This document shows positions 1 to 9,614 of a stretch of 64,000 nt of DNA, piece after piece. Position 1 is the stretch's first letter, and each line of letters opens with the position of its first letter. The stretch lies in the NCBI RefSeq assembly GCF_018860545.1, contig NZ_JAHKPN010000002.1, forward strand, positions 62,001-126,000. Direction: 5' to 3'. Made by a program: the position numbers and the translations under genes. The notes under the pieces were generated by a model. It did not search any database. It was not told where the DNA came from and worked only from the letters and a program-made list of their open reading frames with translations. The DNA is from Winogradskyella psychrotolerans. Lineage in GTDB: Bacteria; Bacteroidota; Bacteroidia; Flavobacteriales; Flavobacteriaceae.

Positions 1-2232
1 ATTAAGATCTGCATAAGGAAATATCACCACTGGAAATTCTAAACCTTTCGACTTATGAATGGTCATAATCTGAACAGCATTCATATTTTCTGGCGTCACC
101 ACACTTAAATTATCTTCTTTCTTTTCAAAATAATTGACAAACGCGGCAACATCTGCATTTTGCTTTTGCGTGAACTCTAAAACCACATCTAAATAAAACT
201 GAAGGTAAGCATCCGATGATTCATTAAGATTAAAGAGTCGCACTACATGTTCCACCAATTCGTATAGCGGCATTTGAAGACATTGATTCTTACTAATATA
301 TATATCCAATTGCTCTAATTCAGAAAACATATCATCAAGATTATTTCTCAGGTAGGTAACAAAAAACTGATGTTTATCTTCAATATGATGTTGTTCTGCC
401 AAATACGAAAGCACCTCAACTTTTAGACTATCATTATTAGGCTGAACAAGCAGTCTTAAAAACGAATTTATAAAATTAACTTTATCAGAATTCTTTAAAA
501 GTAAAGTTTCCGAAGACGTAATTTTAATGCCGTGTTCATTCAAATAATTGGCTATGGCAACACCTTCTTTTCGTTTTCTTACTAAAACACAAATATCATC
601 TAAAGGAAACCCATTCTCTTGACATTCCTGTATCGTTTTTAATACTTGGTTCGCATATAACTCTTGACTATCATCCTCTTTCTGAATATCTAAAAAATTC
701 AGATTTACATAACCCTCAGAACTATTATGCATTTTTTGGGTCGCCTTTTCATAAAGATCCGCATAAGCCGTTTCGCTAAAGGCGGTTTTACTTAGAAACT
801 CAAAAAAGGAATTATTAAATTCAATAACTGCCTTAGAGCTTCGGTAATTGGTATCTAATGCTAACACCTCTGCTTCAAGCTGAAATGGATTTTCAATTTT
901 ATTATATAGTTTTATAAATTGTTCTGCTTCACCTCCTCGCCACCTGTAAATGGCTTGTTTAGCATCACCAACCAACATCGCAGAACCGCTAGCTTCAGAC
1001 ACTGCATTTTCTAATAATGGCACCAGATTTTCCCATTGCATTTTTGAGGTATCCTGAAACTCATCAATAAAATAATGTTTAAATTTTTCACCCAACCGTT
1101 CGTAAATAAAAGGTGTTGGTTGGTTTTTAATTTCTTTACTTATTATAGTGTTGAACTCTGAAATCAACATTTTATTCTGATCCGCTTTTAAAGCATCTAA
1201 CTCATTTTTAATGGCGTTTAAAACAGACAATGGAGTGATGTTTCTATAGAATCCCTTTTTAAGTTTTATATCGAAAATAGTCGATTTCGAATCCGTAAAA
1301 TATGCCGCTAATTGCGGCTGAATACTTTCTATAGTTGAAGCCACAATATCGGTAACACGTTTTGGATATATCGTTCCGTCTTCAATTAAATCGTTTTGCC
1401 AAGCCGCATCAAAACCAACGGAAAATTGACCATTACTTAATTTCTCAAAATGTTTAGGTAGCGAACTGCGATTAAAATCATTAAATTCTAAACCAGATTC
1501 TTCAATTAATGTTAAAGCTGTCTTTCCAGTCTCTATAATTGTATGTTCAAGCTGAAGGATGTCTTTAGATAGTTGCTGCTTGAGAACCTTAAAATCTTCA
1601 AGCGTTTTCTCTTTTAACGATTGAATGGCAAATAGGTCATTCTCATTAACTAATAATTTCGAAATCTTATTAAAATCATAACTGATATCCCAACTTTTAT
1701 CATCGTCTGCTTTTTCTATCGCAAAATCAACAAGGACTTTGGTTAAGGTTTTATCACTTCCTGCTTTTGCAATTAAACTATCTACCGCTTCATTGAGGAG
1801 GCGTTCTTGATCGAGTTCGACTTCAAAATTTATAGGTAATTTTAAATCGTGAGCAAAAGTTCTAATCACACGATGTGTAAACCCATCAATGGTAGAAATA
1901 TCAAAAGCACCATAATTATGAATAATATGTTTTAAGATGCGTTTTGATTTTGTGTGAAGTACTTCGGGTTCAATTCCTAATTCGTCACATATGGCTACAA
2001 ACATAGGATGTGGCTCTGTCAAGCTTTTTTCCGAAGAAAAAGATTTAAGCATATCTATAATACGATCCTTCATTTCACCAACGGCTTTATTGGTAAACGT
2101 GATGGCCAAAATAGATTTGAATTGATCTAAACTTTTAGACTGAATAAGTATTTTTAAATAGGCTTTGGCTAGGGTAAATGTTTTGCCACTACCTGCAGAA
2201 GCATTGTATATTTTGAAAGCTGAATTTTGCAA
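1..2232 (-). CDS. UvrD/RecB-like superfamily 1 DNA helicase-nuclease (AddA-like), 3' end beyond window
   Basis: The reading frame is open from the left edge to a probable TTG start at 2232-2230; the first upstream in-frame stop is about 30 bases before it and there is no ATG nearby. The 744 visible residues carry the Walker A motif ASAGSGKT (about residues 10-17), the motif Ia region AITFTNKAVGEM, the Walker B-like DEFQDT, the YRWRGGE block and the TIHKSKGLEFPVVIF motif close to the cut. These order as in UvrD/Rep helicases of the RecB/AddA group, which unwind DNA ends in double-strand-break repair. Bacteroidota homologues usually continue into a PD-(D/E)XK nuclease domain; that part would lie left of base 1 and cannot be seen. 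It is divergent from the dismutase gene. The family is certain; whether it is AddA or another RecB-like protein is inferred. Confidence 0.88.
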   Translation of the reverse strand, partial: MQNSAFKIYNASAGSGKTFTLAKAYLKILIQSKSLDQFKSILAITFTNKAVGEMKDRIIDMLKSFSSEKSLTEPHPMFVAICDELGIEPEVLHTKSKRILKHIIHNYGAFDISTIDGFTHRVIRTFAHDLKLPINFEVELDQERLLNEAVDSLIAKAGSDKTLTKVLVDFAIEKADDDKSWDISYDFNKISKLLVNENDLFAIQSLKEKTLEDFKVLKQQLSKDILQLEHTIIETGKTALTLIEESGLEFNDFNRSSLPKHFEKLSNGQFSVGFDAAWQNDLIEDGTIYPKRVTDIVASTIESIQPQLAAYFTDSKSTIFDIKLKKGFYRNITPLSVLNAIKNELDALKADQNKMLISEFNTIISKEIKNQPTPFIYERLGEKFKHYFIDEFQDTSKMQWENLVPLLENAVSEASGSAMLVGDAKQAIYRWRGGEAEQFIKLYNKIENPFQLEAEVLALDTNYRSSKAVIEFNNSFFEFLSKTAFSETAYADLYEKATQKMHNSSEGYVNLNFLDIQKEDDSQELYANQVLKTIQECQENGFPLDDICVLVRKRKEGVAIANYLNEHGIKITSSETLLLKNSDKVNFINSFLRLLVQPNNDSLKVEVLSYLAEQHHIEDKHQFFVTYLRNNLDDMFSELEQLDIYISKNQCLQMPLYELVEHVVRLFNLNESSDAYLQFYLDVVLEFTQKQNADVAAFVNYFEKKEDNLSVVTPENMNAVQIMTIHKSKGLEFPVVIFPYADLN

Positions 2233-2299
2233 GAGATAATTTTTATACCAAAATAGGGAATCTTAATAGTTTATTAAGAGAAAATCACAGACAAAATTG

Positions 2300-2307
2300 T
2301 AAATTTG
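2300..2307 (+). promoter_or_regulatory. Putative -7 box of the superoxide dismutase promoter
   Basis: TAAATTTG matches the Bacteroidota -7 consensus TAnnTTTG and sits 40 bases before the ATG. No clear -33 TTTG is visible at the expected distance, so this is a moderate call. Confidence 0.45.
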
Positions 2308-2347
2308 AGTTGAGACAAATTATAAACCAATTAAAAACGAAAATATT

Positions 2348-2956
2348 ATGGCTTTCGAATTACCGAAATTAAAATATGCTTATGATGCTTTAGAACCAAA
2401 CATTGACGCTCGTACAATGGAAATTCACCACACTAAACATCACCAAGGCTACACAAATAAATTAAATGCAGCTATTGAAGGGTCTGACTTAGAAGGAAAA
2501 ACGATTGAGAACATTCTTATTAACCTAGACATGGATAATAAAGCGGTAAGAAATAATGGTGGTGGTTTTTACAATCACTCGTTATTTTGGGACGTTATGA
2601 ATCCTGAAGGAAAAGGGCGTTTATCTGGAGATTTGAAAGATGCTATTGAAGCAGAATTTGGATCTTTTGAAGCGTTTAAAGATGCTTTTTCTAAAGCTGC
2701 TGCTACACAATTTGGTTCTGGTTGGGCTTGGTTGTGTGTACATGAAGGAGGAAAAGTTGAAGTGTGTTCTACACCAAACCAAGACAATCCATTAATGCCA
2801 GGTGTAACTTGTGAAGGGACTCCAATATTAGGATTAGATGTTTGGGAACACGCCTACTACTTAAACTACCAAAACAGAAGACCAGATTATATTGAGGCAT
2901 TTTTTAATGTGATTAACTGGAATGAAGTTGAGCGTCGTTATGCTGAAGCGAAATAA
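2348..2956 (+). CDS. sodA: Superoxide dismutase, Mn-type by sequence hallmarks
   Basis: This 202-residue protein has the usual length of the Fe/Mn dismutase family, cytoplasmic enzymes that convert superoxide to oxygen and hydrogen peroxide. Metal ligands are visible: the His of [12 protein letters not shown], the His of FYNHSLFW, and the Asp and His of DVWEHAYY. The N-terminal alpha-hairpin and C-terminal alpha/beta domains are complete. RNNGGG before the second His and NQDNPL in the C-terminal half resemble manganese enzymes rather than iron enzymes, but metal use is not decided by sequence alone and cambialistic forms occur in Bacteroidota. It has no signal peptide. It is monocistronic, with its own promoter and a hairpin terminator. 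Confidence 0.95.
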   Translation: MAFELPKLKYAYDALEPNIDARTMEIHHTKHHQGYTNKLNAAIEGSDLEGKTIENILINLDMDNKAVRNNGGGFYNHSLFWDVMNPEGKGRLSGDLKDAIEAEFGSFEAFKDAFSKAAATQFGSGWAWLCVHEGGKVEVCSTPNQDNPLMPGVTCEGTPILGLDVWEHAYYLNYQNRRPDYIEAFFNVINWNEVERRYAEAK

Positions 2957-2981
2957 GTAAAAGTTTTATTTTTATACATTG

Positions 2982-3017
2982 AAAAATCTGAGCCTCTCAC
3001 GAGACTCGGATTTTTTT
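2982..3017 (+). terminator. Hairpin terminator after the dismutase gene, probably bidirectional
   Basis: AAATCTGAGCCTC pairs with GAGACTCGGATTT across a TCAC loop (one mismatch, one G-T pair), followed by a run of T. The A-run on the left side would serve the convergent minus-strand gene ending at 3049. Confidence 0.8.
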
Positions 3018-3048
3018 ATTTTGCAATTACTCTAATCTTCCAAGTGCG

Positions 3049-3498
3049 CTAAAAAACCTCGGTTATCACAAATTTATTTTCCCTAAATACAACCTTATCT
3101 CCTATCTTTTTTGACAGTAATAATTGTGCTATTGGTGTGGCTGCAGAAATAGCAAAATACGATGAATTAGCAATTGTATATTCTCCAGCACTTATAGCGA
3201 TGAAATAATTAGCTTGCGTTGTTATTACAACACTTCCTAAAGCAACTTTACTATGGTTTGACTCCGTATTTACTTTTTGCAAGAGTTGCTTTTGTTTTTC
3301 AATTTCAGACAATTGATGTCCTGCTTTTTCCCGTTCTAATTGCAGCATTGCTCGTCCTGTTTCATGCTTATCTCCAGCACTACTTTTAGTTTCTGATTGT
3401 AAAGAATTTTGAATGTCTGATATTGTACTTTTAACGGTCAACAAACGGTTATCAATAAACTTTAAACACGCATTATATAGTTCTTCTTTTATCATCAT
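3049..3498 (-). CDS. GreA/GreB-like C-terminal-domain protein
   Basis: A 149-residue protein starting at an ATG that overlaps the stop of the upstream transglycosylase gene in an ATGA arrangement; a second ATG follows immediately (3495). A longer frame to 3552 exists, but its extra residues come from inside the transglycosylase gene. Residues about 5-80 are predicted helical or coiled-coil, with the conserved block SSAGDKHETGRAM, followed by a small beta domain (ALGSVVITTQANYFIAISAG and ATPIAQLLL) resembling the FKBP-like C-terminal domain of transcript-cleavage factors GreA/GreB. Flavobacterial homologues are often labelled 3-oxoacyl-ACP synthase, which nothing here supports. A role at RNA polymerase is inference; the acidic tip of true GreA was not confirmed. 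It is translationally coupled to mtgA. Confidence 0.7.
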   Translation of the reverse strand: MMIKEELYNACLKFIDNRLLTVKSTISDIQNSLQSETKSSAGDKHETGRAMLQLEREKAGHQLSEIEKQKQLLQKVNTESNHSKVALGSVVITTQANYFIAISAGEYTIANSSYFAISAATPIAQLLLSKKIGDKVVFRENKFVITEVF

Positions 3499-4178
3499 TT
3501 TTGAGGATTTAGATCCAATTTCCCGTAGAACCGCATCTGTTTTACAATCCATGCTTTTCGCTTTTGAATATAAGCAGATGCTGGATTAGCACGATACGTT
3601 CTTGGATTGGGTAAAATGGCCACAATAGCAGCCGCTTCATATGCTGTTAAATTAGCTCCAGACTTATTAAACCAATGTTGTGATGCTGCTTCAACTCCAT
3701 AAATACCGTTTCCCATTTCAATACTATTTAAATAGACTTCAAGAATACGTTCTTTACTCCAAATAGCTTCGATTAGAAATGTAAAATACACCTCTAAACT
3801 TTTTCGCAACCAACTGCGATCTGGCCATAAAAATACATTTTTAGCCGTTTGTTGGCTTATAGTGCTTCCTCCTCTAATTCGTTTACCTTCTTTATTGTGC
3901 TCATAGGCTTTTTCAATAGCTTCAATGTCAAAACCATTGTGCGCCATGAATTTCTGATCCTCACTGCAAATAACCGCTAATTGTATGTTTTTTGAAATTT
4001 CTTCAATGGGTACCCAATCGTGTTCCCAAACTTTGGTGTCCTTATCACTATCAACATAACGTAAAATCATTAACGGTGTAAAAGGAACTGGAACATATTT
4101 AAACACCACCACCATACCGACCGAAAGCACAATAAACCATAGAAAAAGTTTAACAAAAAGTCTAAAAATGCGTTTCAT
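3495..4178 (-). CDS. mtgA: Monofunctional biosynthetic peptidoglycan transglycosylase
   Basis: A 227-residue family GT51 glycosyltransferase that polymerises lipid II into glycan strands at the inner membrane. One N-terminal transmembrane helix (about residues 8-28) is followed by the five GT51 motifs: ICSEDQKFMAHNGFD with the catalytic Glu, GGSTISQQTAKNVFLW, the RKSLEVYFTFLIEAIWSKER block, ILEVYLNSIEMG, and YGVEAASQHWF. There is no transpeptidase domain, and the length fits MtgA. The stop overlaps the start of the GreA-like gene, and the FAD oxidoreductase gene ends up only three bases upstream, so the three genes probably share a transcript. Confidence 0.95.
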   Translation of the reverse strand: MKRIFRLFVKLFLWFIVLSVGMVVVFKYVPVPFTPLMILRYVDSDKDTKVWEHDWVPIEEISKNIQLAVICSEDQKFMAHNGFDIEAIEKAYEHNKEGKRIRGGSTISQQTAKNVFLWPDRSWLRKSLEVYFTFLIEAIWSKERILEVYLNSIEMGNGIYGVEAASQHWFNKSGANLTAYEAAAIVAILPNPRTYRANPASAYIQKRKAWIVKQMRFYGKLDLNPQK

Positions 4179-4181
4179 AAA

Positions 4182-5297
4182 TTAATCTATTAAATCTGCT
4201 AATGATTTGCCAATACTACTGCCAATGGCAACTCCCATTCCGCCCAATCGCACTCCACAAAACACGTTATTGGAAACTTGTTTTACGATTGGTTTTTTCT
4301 GTTTACCGACTCCCATAATTCCGGACCATCGATGATCGATTTCAAAGGTAGTGTCTGGCAGAATGGTAGTTTTTAAAAGGTCTTCTAGTTTATTTTGAAT
4401 TAATTCTGTTTCTCCAAATTCGGTAGTTTCCTCAGTTTTAAAATCAAGATTCCGTCCTCCACCCAACAAAATTCTATTATCAATATTTCTAAAATAATAA
4501 TACCCTTCTTCTAAATGAAACGTGCCTTTAATAGGTAAGTTTTCAATAGGTTTCGTAATTAAAACTTGAGCTCTCGCTGGTTGAACTGTTGCGATATCTA
4601 ACTGTTTCGCAAATCCGTTTGTAGCTATAAACAGTTTTTTTGTTGTAAATGTAAAGTGATTCGTTTTTAATTTTACTGTATCTACATGTTCTGAAAAGGA
4701 CTCCACTATACAATGGTTTATTATTTTTATTCCTAACGATTGTACTTTGTTTAATAAGCTGTCCATCATTTTACCGGTATCAATCTGACCTTCAAAGGGG
4801 TTAAAACAGTATTTCGATTTTATATTTTTGAAACCAAAGTTATTTTCTTTGAATGCAAACACCTCGGTATTAAATAATGGATATAAAAATTGATTGATAT
4901 CTTCAAGTTTTTCAACACATGACTTATACAGGGACTCATCCGAATCTAGGAATAACTCATAACCTCCTAAATTTTGATAATCTATAGCGTTATCTCCTAA
5001 AGTTTTTCGCAGCAGTTGAAGTCCGTCTATTCGTTTTTTTATTAATTCTAAAACCTCTATTTCAGAGTGGTGTTTTAAATCGTCTATGATTTCGCTTAAA
5101 CTCCCAAAGCACGCAAAGCCGGCATTTTTAGTGCTAGCCCCTTGTGGGAGTATGCCTTTTTCGAGGATTAAAATCTTAGAATTTGGATAGCGATATTTTA
5201 ATTGTAAGGCACAATTAAGCCCTACAATACCGCTTCCAACAATTGTGAAATCGATGCTAGTCAACCAACTTTTTATTTCCCAATACGATAAATTCAT
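4182..5297 (-). CDS. FAD-dependent oxidoreductase of the DAO/GlpO family
   Basis: A 371-residue flavoprotein. The dinucleotide-binding motif GSGIVGLNCALQL lies at residues 21-33 and the strand-end Glu in ILILEKG about 25 residues later; a C-terminal WSGIMGVGKQKKPIV and GGMGVAIGSSIGKSLADL block closes the FAD site, as in D-amino-acid oxidase-like enzymes. The substrate cannot be read from sequence; a secondary amine or amino acid is typical of the family. There is no signal peptide or membrane helix. It is first gene of the oxidoreductase-mtgA-greA-like run and starts just downstream of the metalloprotease terminator. Confidence 0.8.
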   Translation of the reverse strand: MNLSYWEIKSWLTSIDFTIVGSGIVGLNCALQLKYRYPNSKILILEKGILPQGASTKNAGFACFGSLSEIIDDLKHHSEIEVLELIKKRIDGLQLLRKTLGDNAIDYQNLGGYELFLDSDESLYKSCVEKLEDINQFLYPLFNTEVFAFKENNFGFKNIKSKYCFNPFEGQIDTGKMMDSLLNKVQSLGIKIINHCIVESFSEHVDTVKLKTNHFTFTTKKLFIATNGFAKQLDIATVQPARAQVLITKPIENLPIKGTFHLEEGYYYFRNIDNRILLGGGRNLDFKTEETTEFGETELIQNKLEDLLKTTILPDTTFEIDHRWSGIMGVGKQKKPIVKQVSNNVFCGVRLGGMGVAIGSSIGKSLADLID

Positions 5298-5302
5298 AGC
5301 AC

Positions 5303-5332
5303 AAAAAAAGCTCCCAGTTTAGGAGCTTTTAA
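5303..5332 (-). terminator. Rho-independent terminator of the metalloprotease gene
   Basis: On the minus strand AAAAGCTCC, a seven-base loop (TAAACTG and neighbours) and GGAGCTTTTTTT form a clean hairpin plus T-run, just after the stop at 5350 and before the next start at 5297. Confidence 0.85.
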
Positions 5333-5349
5333 AGTAATAAAATATATTC

Positions 5350-8055
5350 TTATTCTACTATAATTTTCCTAGTCACTTTTTGCGTTCCATCTGTAATCGT
5401 TAATAAATAGACACCAGACTGCGCGTTATTAAGTTGTACGGTTTCTTCAAACCTACTCACATTATTATAGTCTTTAGTATAAATAGATCTACCTCTTATA
5501 TCGTAGACAGCAATAGAAATATCCTCTCCAGATTTTGGATTAAATTGAATATTGAACTCTCCATTATTTGGATTAGGATAAATGCTTAACTGCTCAAATT
5601 CATTATCTTGAACCGACAATACAGCTTCAACCGAATTCTCACATACTTCTATGGTCACCGAGTTAATGGCACTAGTCGTATTATTTTCTGTGCTATCAAA
5701 AATATAAAATAGCCAATCTCCTTCGGAGTCGGTACCATCTACTGCAGACAAAGCGTCTTCTGGCACAACACTATCACCATTACTTAAGGTTGAACAATTA
5801 ATTGCACCACCTTCATCGTCAAAAACTAAATTTGGATTGGCACTTCCTGAACACTCTTGAGAAGCTAATCTTATAAGAAATGAGCCCGAATATTCTGGGT
5901 GTCTAAATCCATATAATAAATCACCACTATTTGGGTGCGTAATATCTACAGATATATTTGCATCTGTCATAGTTAAGGACACCGGTATATTTAAGCCATA
6001 ACCTGTGTAACTCCCAGTACTTTCTGGCACTGTAAGACCTCCAAAATCAAAGATGTAGCTTTCACATACATTAACCGTTTCATAAGCATAACTACCAATA
6101 GCAAAAAAAGAAGTGTTAAGATTAAAAAAGATATTTCCAGCACCTTCGACCATAATTCTGCATTTTGCTGCACTCACATCAGGCACCACAATGGAGTGAG
6201 AACCATCATTTGGTACATTAGAGGCTAAAACAGTATCATAGGTTACGCCTTCATCTGTAGAAAGAAGAATATTAACATTTGTGGCATTCACTCCGTTACC
6301 TGTTGTCCCTGCAACATTCCATGTTATAGTTTCTGTTTCACCTGGCGTCCAAACGATTTCACTGCCACTTTGCGATGTCACTGTAAACGGACCTGCTGCT
6401 GTAACGTTAGTAATGGTCATTTGGTCTGAATCTGTTTGTCCACCACGAGCATCATTATCTCTTACGGTTAACACGAAATTAATGTCTCTATTAACGCTTG
6501 CTAATTTTTCCCAGGTAGTAGATATCCCGCCGTTGTTTAAAACGTCTGAAAGTCTTGGCACATATCTAATTGGGTTTTCAGTGCCTTCAAAAGACCTTAC
6601 TAAAGGTCCTGAAAAAGCTGTTTCAGTGGGCAAACCTGCTGTTCCTAAATCATATTGTTCCCATGTGTAGGTTAATGTTTCCATTCCATCATCATCGGTA
6701 GATCCATTTCCATTTAATTTATATGGTGTACCTTGAGGTATCGTATAATTGGCACCAGCATTTGCAACTGGCTCAGTATTACCTGTAGATGTTCTATTTA
6801 TTGGACAAGCACCTGTACTTGTGACATGACTCCATATGTTATTAATACTATTCTGATGAAAATAAGCATCACTACCTACCTGTATATTATCAGAACCACA
6901 AATACCAGCATACGCCATAATAGTTGTACCACTTCCTGGCTCGTAGGCATTGGAAGCAGATCTATTTCCTCCTGAACAATTACCTACGGTTCCATTAAAA
7001 GTATGTGGAGCTCCAAATTGATGCCCCAACTCATGTGCTACATAATCGATATCAAATGCATCACCTACTGGTTGTGTTACACCTGTTACTCCTCTTGCTT
7101 TAAAGTTAGTATTACAAGTCACTCCAAGACTAGCTAACCCTCCTGCTCCGGTACTGAAGGTATGACCTATATCATAGTTCGCAGATCCTATTTCAAAATT
7201 AATTATACTCTGACTTTGACCAATCAAAATAGACTCATTATCATTAGAAAATGGATCATCGTCTCCATCTGTATATATAATATTCGCATTATCTGCAACT
7301 AAGGTTAAAGTAATTGCTAAATCGCGCTCATAAACACTATTTACTCGAGTTAAGGTAACTACTATCGCAGCCATCGCATCAGCAACTGTTCCCCCGTGAA
7401 ATTGTGTATATTCTCCTGTACATGCAACTGCAATACGATAATTTCTTAACGTTCCATCATTTGCATTTTTTGATGAAGGAGCTTCAAAGCTCGTCGTATC
7501 TAGAAGCGGATCATCTATAACACCACATTCAAATTCAAAATTTCTATCGGATAAATCTCTTTTAGAATAAACCGTGTAGATATCTCCCACCTTAGAGAAT
7601 GGATCAATAAATTGAGTACCGTCAGATGTTCCTAAAATCATTGCATGAAACCCTTTAGACGTCATACTAAATCTTATTATCTCAGTAGGATTATCGACAC
7701 CCTGACCAGCATACGATTTCATATCTGGAAACTGTGCTTGGAGTTCTGATGCCATTATTGAAGCTTCAAATATTTGAAACTGTTTTAATTTACCTTCTGA
7801 ATCAGGAATAGAAATAATAGTATTTCCTGGATTTTTTCTATCTCCAATATTTTGAAGTTCTACTTTTAATTGTTCAATATTTAGTTGGAAAAACTTTTCG
7901 GATTTAAGTTCAATTTTTCTTACAACTTGTTCGAATTGTTGAGCTTTCTGAGCATTAATACTCGTCCATAACTCATTCGAATTTTGACCTTGACTGGACA
8001 TTGAAAAAAACACAATGATAACTGTGCTGATTTTTAAAACGTAATTCTTAAGCAT
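5350..8055 (-). CDS. Secreted reprolysin-like zinc metalloprotease with P-domain and T9SS sorting domain
   Basis: A 901-residue exported protein. The signal peptide (residues 1-23, ending SSQG) is followed by a propeptide-like region to about 205. The metzincin catalytic domain has the zinc motif HELGHQFGAPH (about residue 340) and the Met-turn TIMAYAGIC (about 383). An Ig/PKD-like stretch beginning EPVANAGANYTIP follows, then a second beta-sandwich linker, then a subtilisin/proprotein-convertase P-domain (about 665-815, with ITHPNSGDLLYGFRHP and DGTDSEGDWLFYIFD). The C-terminal 75 residues are a T9SS type A sorting domain (LSIYPNPNNGEFNIQF). This architecture is common in secreted flavobacterial proteases that degrade external protein. 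It is monocistronic between two terminators. Confidence 0.93.
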   Translation of the reverse strand: MLKNYVLKISTVIIVFFSMSSQGQNSNELWTSINAQKAQQFEQVVRKIELKSEKFFQLNIEQLKVELQNIGDRKNPGNTIISIPDSEGKLKQFQIFEASIMASELQAQFPDMKSYAGQGVDNPTEIIRFSMTSKGFHAMILGTSDGTQFIDPFSKVGDIYTVYSKRDLSDRNFEFECGVIDDPLLDTTSFEAPSSKNANDGTLRNYRIAVACTGEYTQFHGGTVADAMAAIVVTLTRVNSVYERDLAITLTLVADNANIIYTDGDDDPFSNDNESILIGQSQSIINFEIGSANYDIGHTFSTGAGGLASLGVTCNTNFKARGVTGVTQPVGDAFDIDYVAHELGHQFGAPHTFNGTVGNCSGGNRSASNAYEPGSGTTIMAYAGICGSDNIQVGSDAYFHQNSINNIWSHVTSTGACPINRTSTGNTEPVANAGANYTIPQGTPYKLNGNGSTDDDGMETLTYTWEQYDLGTAGLPTETAFSGPLVRSFEGTENPIRYVPRLSDVLNNGGISTTWEKLASVNRDINFVLTVRDNDARGGQTDSDQMTITNVTAAGPFTVTSQSGSEIVWTPGETETITWNVAGTTGNGVNATNVNILLSTDEGVTYDTVLASNVPNDGSHSIVVPDVSAAKCRIMVEGAGNIFFNLNTSFFAIGSYAYETVNVCESYIFDFGGLTVPESTGSYTGYGLNIPVSLTMTDANISVDITHPNSGDLLYGFRHPEYSGSFLIRLASQECSGSANPNLVFDDEGGAINCSTLSNGDSVVPEDALSAVDGTDSEGDWLFYIFDSTENNTTSAINSVTIEVCENSVEAVLSVQDNEFEQLSIYPNPNNGEFNIQFNPKSGEDISIAVYDIRGRSIYTKDYNNVSRFEETVQLNNAQSGVYLLTITDGTQKVTRKIIVE

Positions 8056-8070
8056 AATTTATTTTTTTTA

Positions 8071-8090
8071 TAGCTTATAAAGTTAAGCTA
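8071..8090. repeat. Short inverted repeat upstream of the metalloprotease gene
   Basis: TAGCTTA and TAAGCTA are separated by six bases in the leader, 16 bases before the start codon. It could be an operator or an mRNA hairpin; no known factor is recognised. Confidence 0.35.
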
Positions 8091-8152
8091 TTTATATTTA
8101 AAAGCCCGTTACCCCATAAAAACACTATATACTTTAATATTCTACTTGAAAC

Positions 8153-8184
8153 AAAAAACCCAAACTTTTTAGTTTGGGTTTTTG
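8153..8184 (-). terminator. Rho-independent terminator of the acc operon
   Basis: On the minus strand AAAAACCCAAACT and AGTTTGGGTTTT pair across a five-base A loop, ending in a T-run three bases after the accC stop. Confidence 0.9.
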
Positions 8185-8186
8185 AT

Positions 8187-9539
8187 TTATTCTTCAATCT
8201 CTTTTTGTAACTTAAAGTCTTCCATAAACTTAGTAGTGTAATTACCTGCTAGGTAATCTGGATGATCCATTAGCTGCCTATGAAACGGAATGGTAGTTTT
8301 AATACCTTCGATTACAAATTCATCTAATGCACGCTTCATTTTATTAATCGCTTCTTCTCGTGTTTGAGCTGTTGTAATCAGCTTCGCAATCATAGAATCG
8401 TAATTTGGCGGAATACTATACCCTGCATAAACATGCGTATCTAAACGAACTCCATGTCCGCCTGGGGCATGTAGCGTTGTGATTCTACCTGGTGACGGTC
8501 TAAAATCATTGAACGGATCTTCCGCATTAATTCGACATTCAATAGAATGTAAATTTGGTGTATAGTTTTTACCAGAAATTGGAACTCCCGCTGCCACTAA
8601 TATTTGCTCACGAATCAAATCAAAATCAATAACTTGTTCTGTAATTGGATGCTCAACCTGAATACGCGTATTCATTTCCATAAAGTAGAAGTTACGATGC
8701 TTATCGACTAAAAACTCTACAGTACCTGCACCTTCATATTTAATGAACTCCGCCGCTTTAACGGCTGCTTTACCCATTTTAGTCCTTAATTTATCGGTCA
8801 TAAATGGAGAAGGCACCTCTTCTGTTAACTTTTGGTGACGTCTTTGAATTGAGCAATCGCGTTCAGATAAATGACATGCTTTTCCTCGCGAATCACCAAC
8901 AATTTGTATTTCAATATGGCGTGGCTCTTCAATGAGCTTTTCCATATACATATCATCATTTCCAAATGCGGCTTTAGATTCTGAACGTGCAGATTCCCAA
9001 GCATTTTGAAGATCTTCTGGTTTCCATACAGCACGCATACCTTTTCCTCCACCACCAGCTGAAGCTTTAAGCATTACAGGGTATCCTGTTTCTTTAGCTA
9101 CTTTTTTACAATCTTCAAAAGTTTCAATGACTCCGTCACTACCTGGAACACAAGGTACACCAGCAGCTTTCATTGTCGCTTTCGCATTGGCTTTATCACC
9201 CATTCGATTAATCATCTCTTCAGATGCACCTATGAATTTTATACCATGCTCTTCACAGATTTTAGAAAACTTCGCATTTTCAGATAAAAAACCATATCCT
9301 GGATGAATTCCATCTGCATTTGTAATTTCTGCAGCTGCAATTATATTTGATATTTTGAGGTAAGATTCACTACTTGGAGCTGGTCCAATGCAAACCGCTT
9401 CGTCAGCAAATTTTACATGAAGACTTTCAGCATCTGCCGTTGAATATACAGCTACCGTTCGTATACCCATTTCTTTACAGGTTCTAATAACTCTAAGCGC
9501 TATTTCACCTCTATTGGCAATTAGTATTTTTTTAAACAT
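8187..9539 (-). CDS. accC: Biotin carboxylase subunit of acetyl-CoA carboxylase
   Basis: 450 residues, full family length. It starts [20 protein letters not shown], typical of the biotin carboxylase N-terminal domain. The ATP-grasp glycine-rich loop AGGGGKGMR (about 163-171) and the metal/biotin-site block [15 protein letters not shown] (about 288-302) are intact. It uses ATP and bicarbonate to carboxylate the biotin on AccB, the first half-reaction of malonyl-CoA formation for fatty-acid synthesis in the cytoplasm. It lies 75 bases after accB in the same direction and directly before a strong terminator. The carboxyltransferase subunits are not in this window. Confidence 0.97.
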   Translation of the reverse strand: MFKKILIANRGEIALRVIRTCKEMGIRTVAVYSTADAESLHVKFADEAVCIGPAPSSESYLKISNIIAAAEITNADGIHPGYGFLSENAKFSKICEEHGIKFIGASEEMINRMGDKANAKATMKAAGVPCVPGSDGVIETFEDCKKVAKETGYPVMLKASAGGGGKGMRAVWKPEDLQNAWESARSESKAAFGNDDMYMEKLIEEPRHIEIQIVGDSRGKACHLSERDCSIQRRHQKLTEEVPSPFMTDKLRTKMGKAAVKAAEFIKYEGAGTVEFLVDKHRNFYFMEMNTRIQVEHPITEQVIDFDLIREQILVAAGVPISGKNYTPNLHSIECRINAEDPFNDFRPSPGRITTLHAPGGHGVRLDTHVYAGYSIPPNYDSMIAKLITTAQTREEAINKMKRALDEFVIEGIKTTIPFHRQLMDHPDYLAGNYTTKFMEDFKLQKEIEE

Positions 9540-9551
9540 AACTTTTAGGTA

Positions 9552-9608
9552 TTTAAAATTTCAAATTCCAAATTTCTACATATGAGAAATTATACTTTGG
9601 AATTTTAA
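9552..9608 (-). repeat. Imperfect inverted repeat in the accB-accC spacer
   Basis: TTTAAAATT at 9552 pairs with AATTTTAAA at its right end, and AATTCCAAA with TTTGGAATT inside. The spacer RNA could fold into a weak AU-rich hairpin between two cotranscribed genes; mRNA processing or stability control is speculative. Confidence 0.35.
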
Positions 9609-9614
9609 ATCGGG

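Noticed and set aside
3499-3552. N-terminal extension of the GreA-like protein
   Set aside because: The extra 18 codons overlap the mtgA coding region and are not seen in the family; the ATGA overlap start is more natural.
6281-6670. 129-aa plus-strand ORF inside the metalloprotease gene
   Set aside because: Lies fully antisense to a gene with clear catalytic motifs and a T9SS tail; no domain and no promoter of its own.
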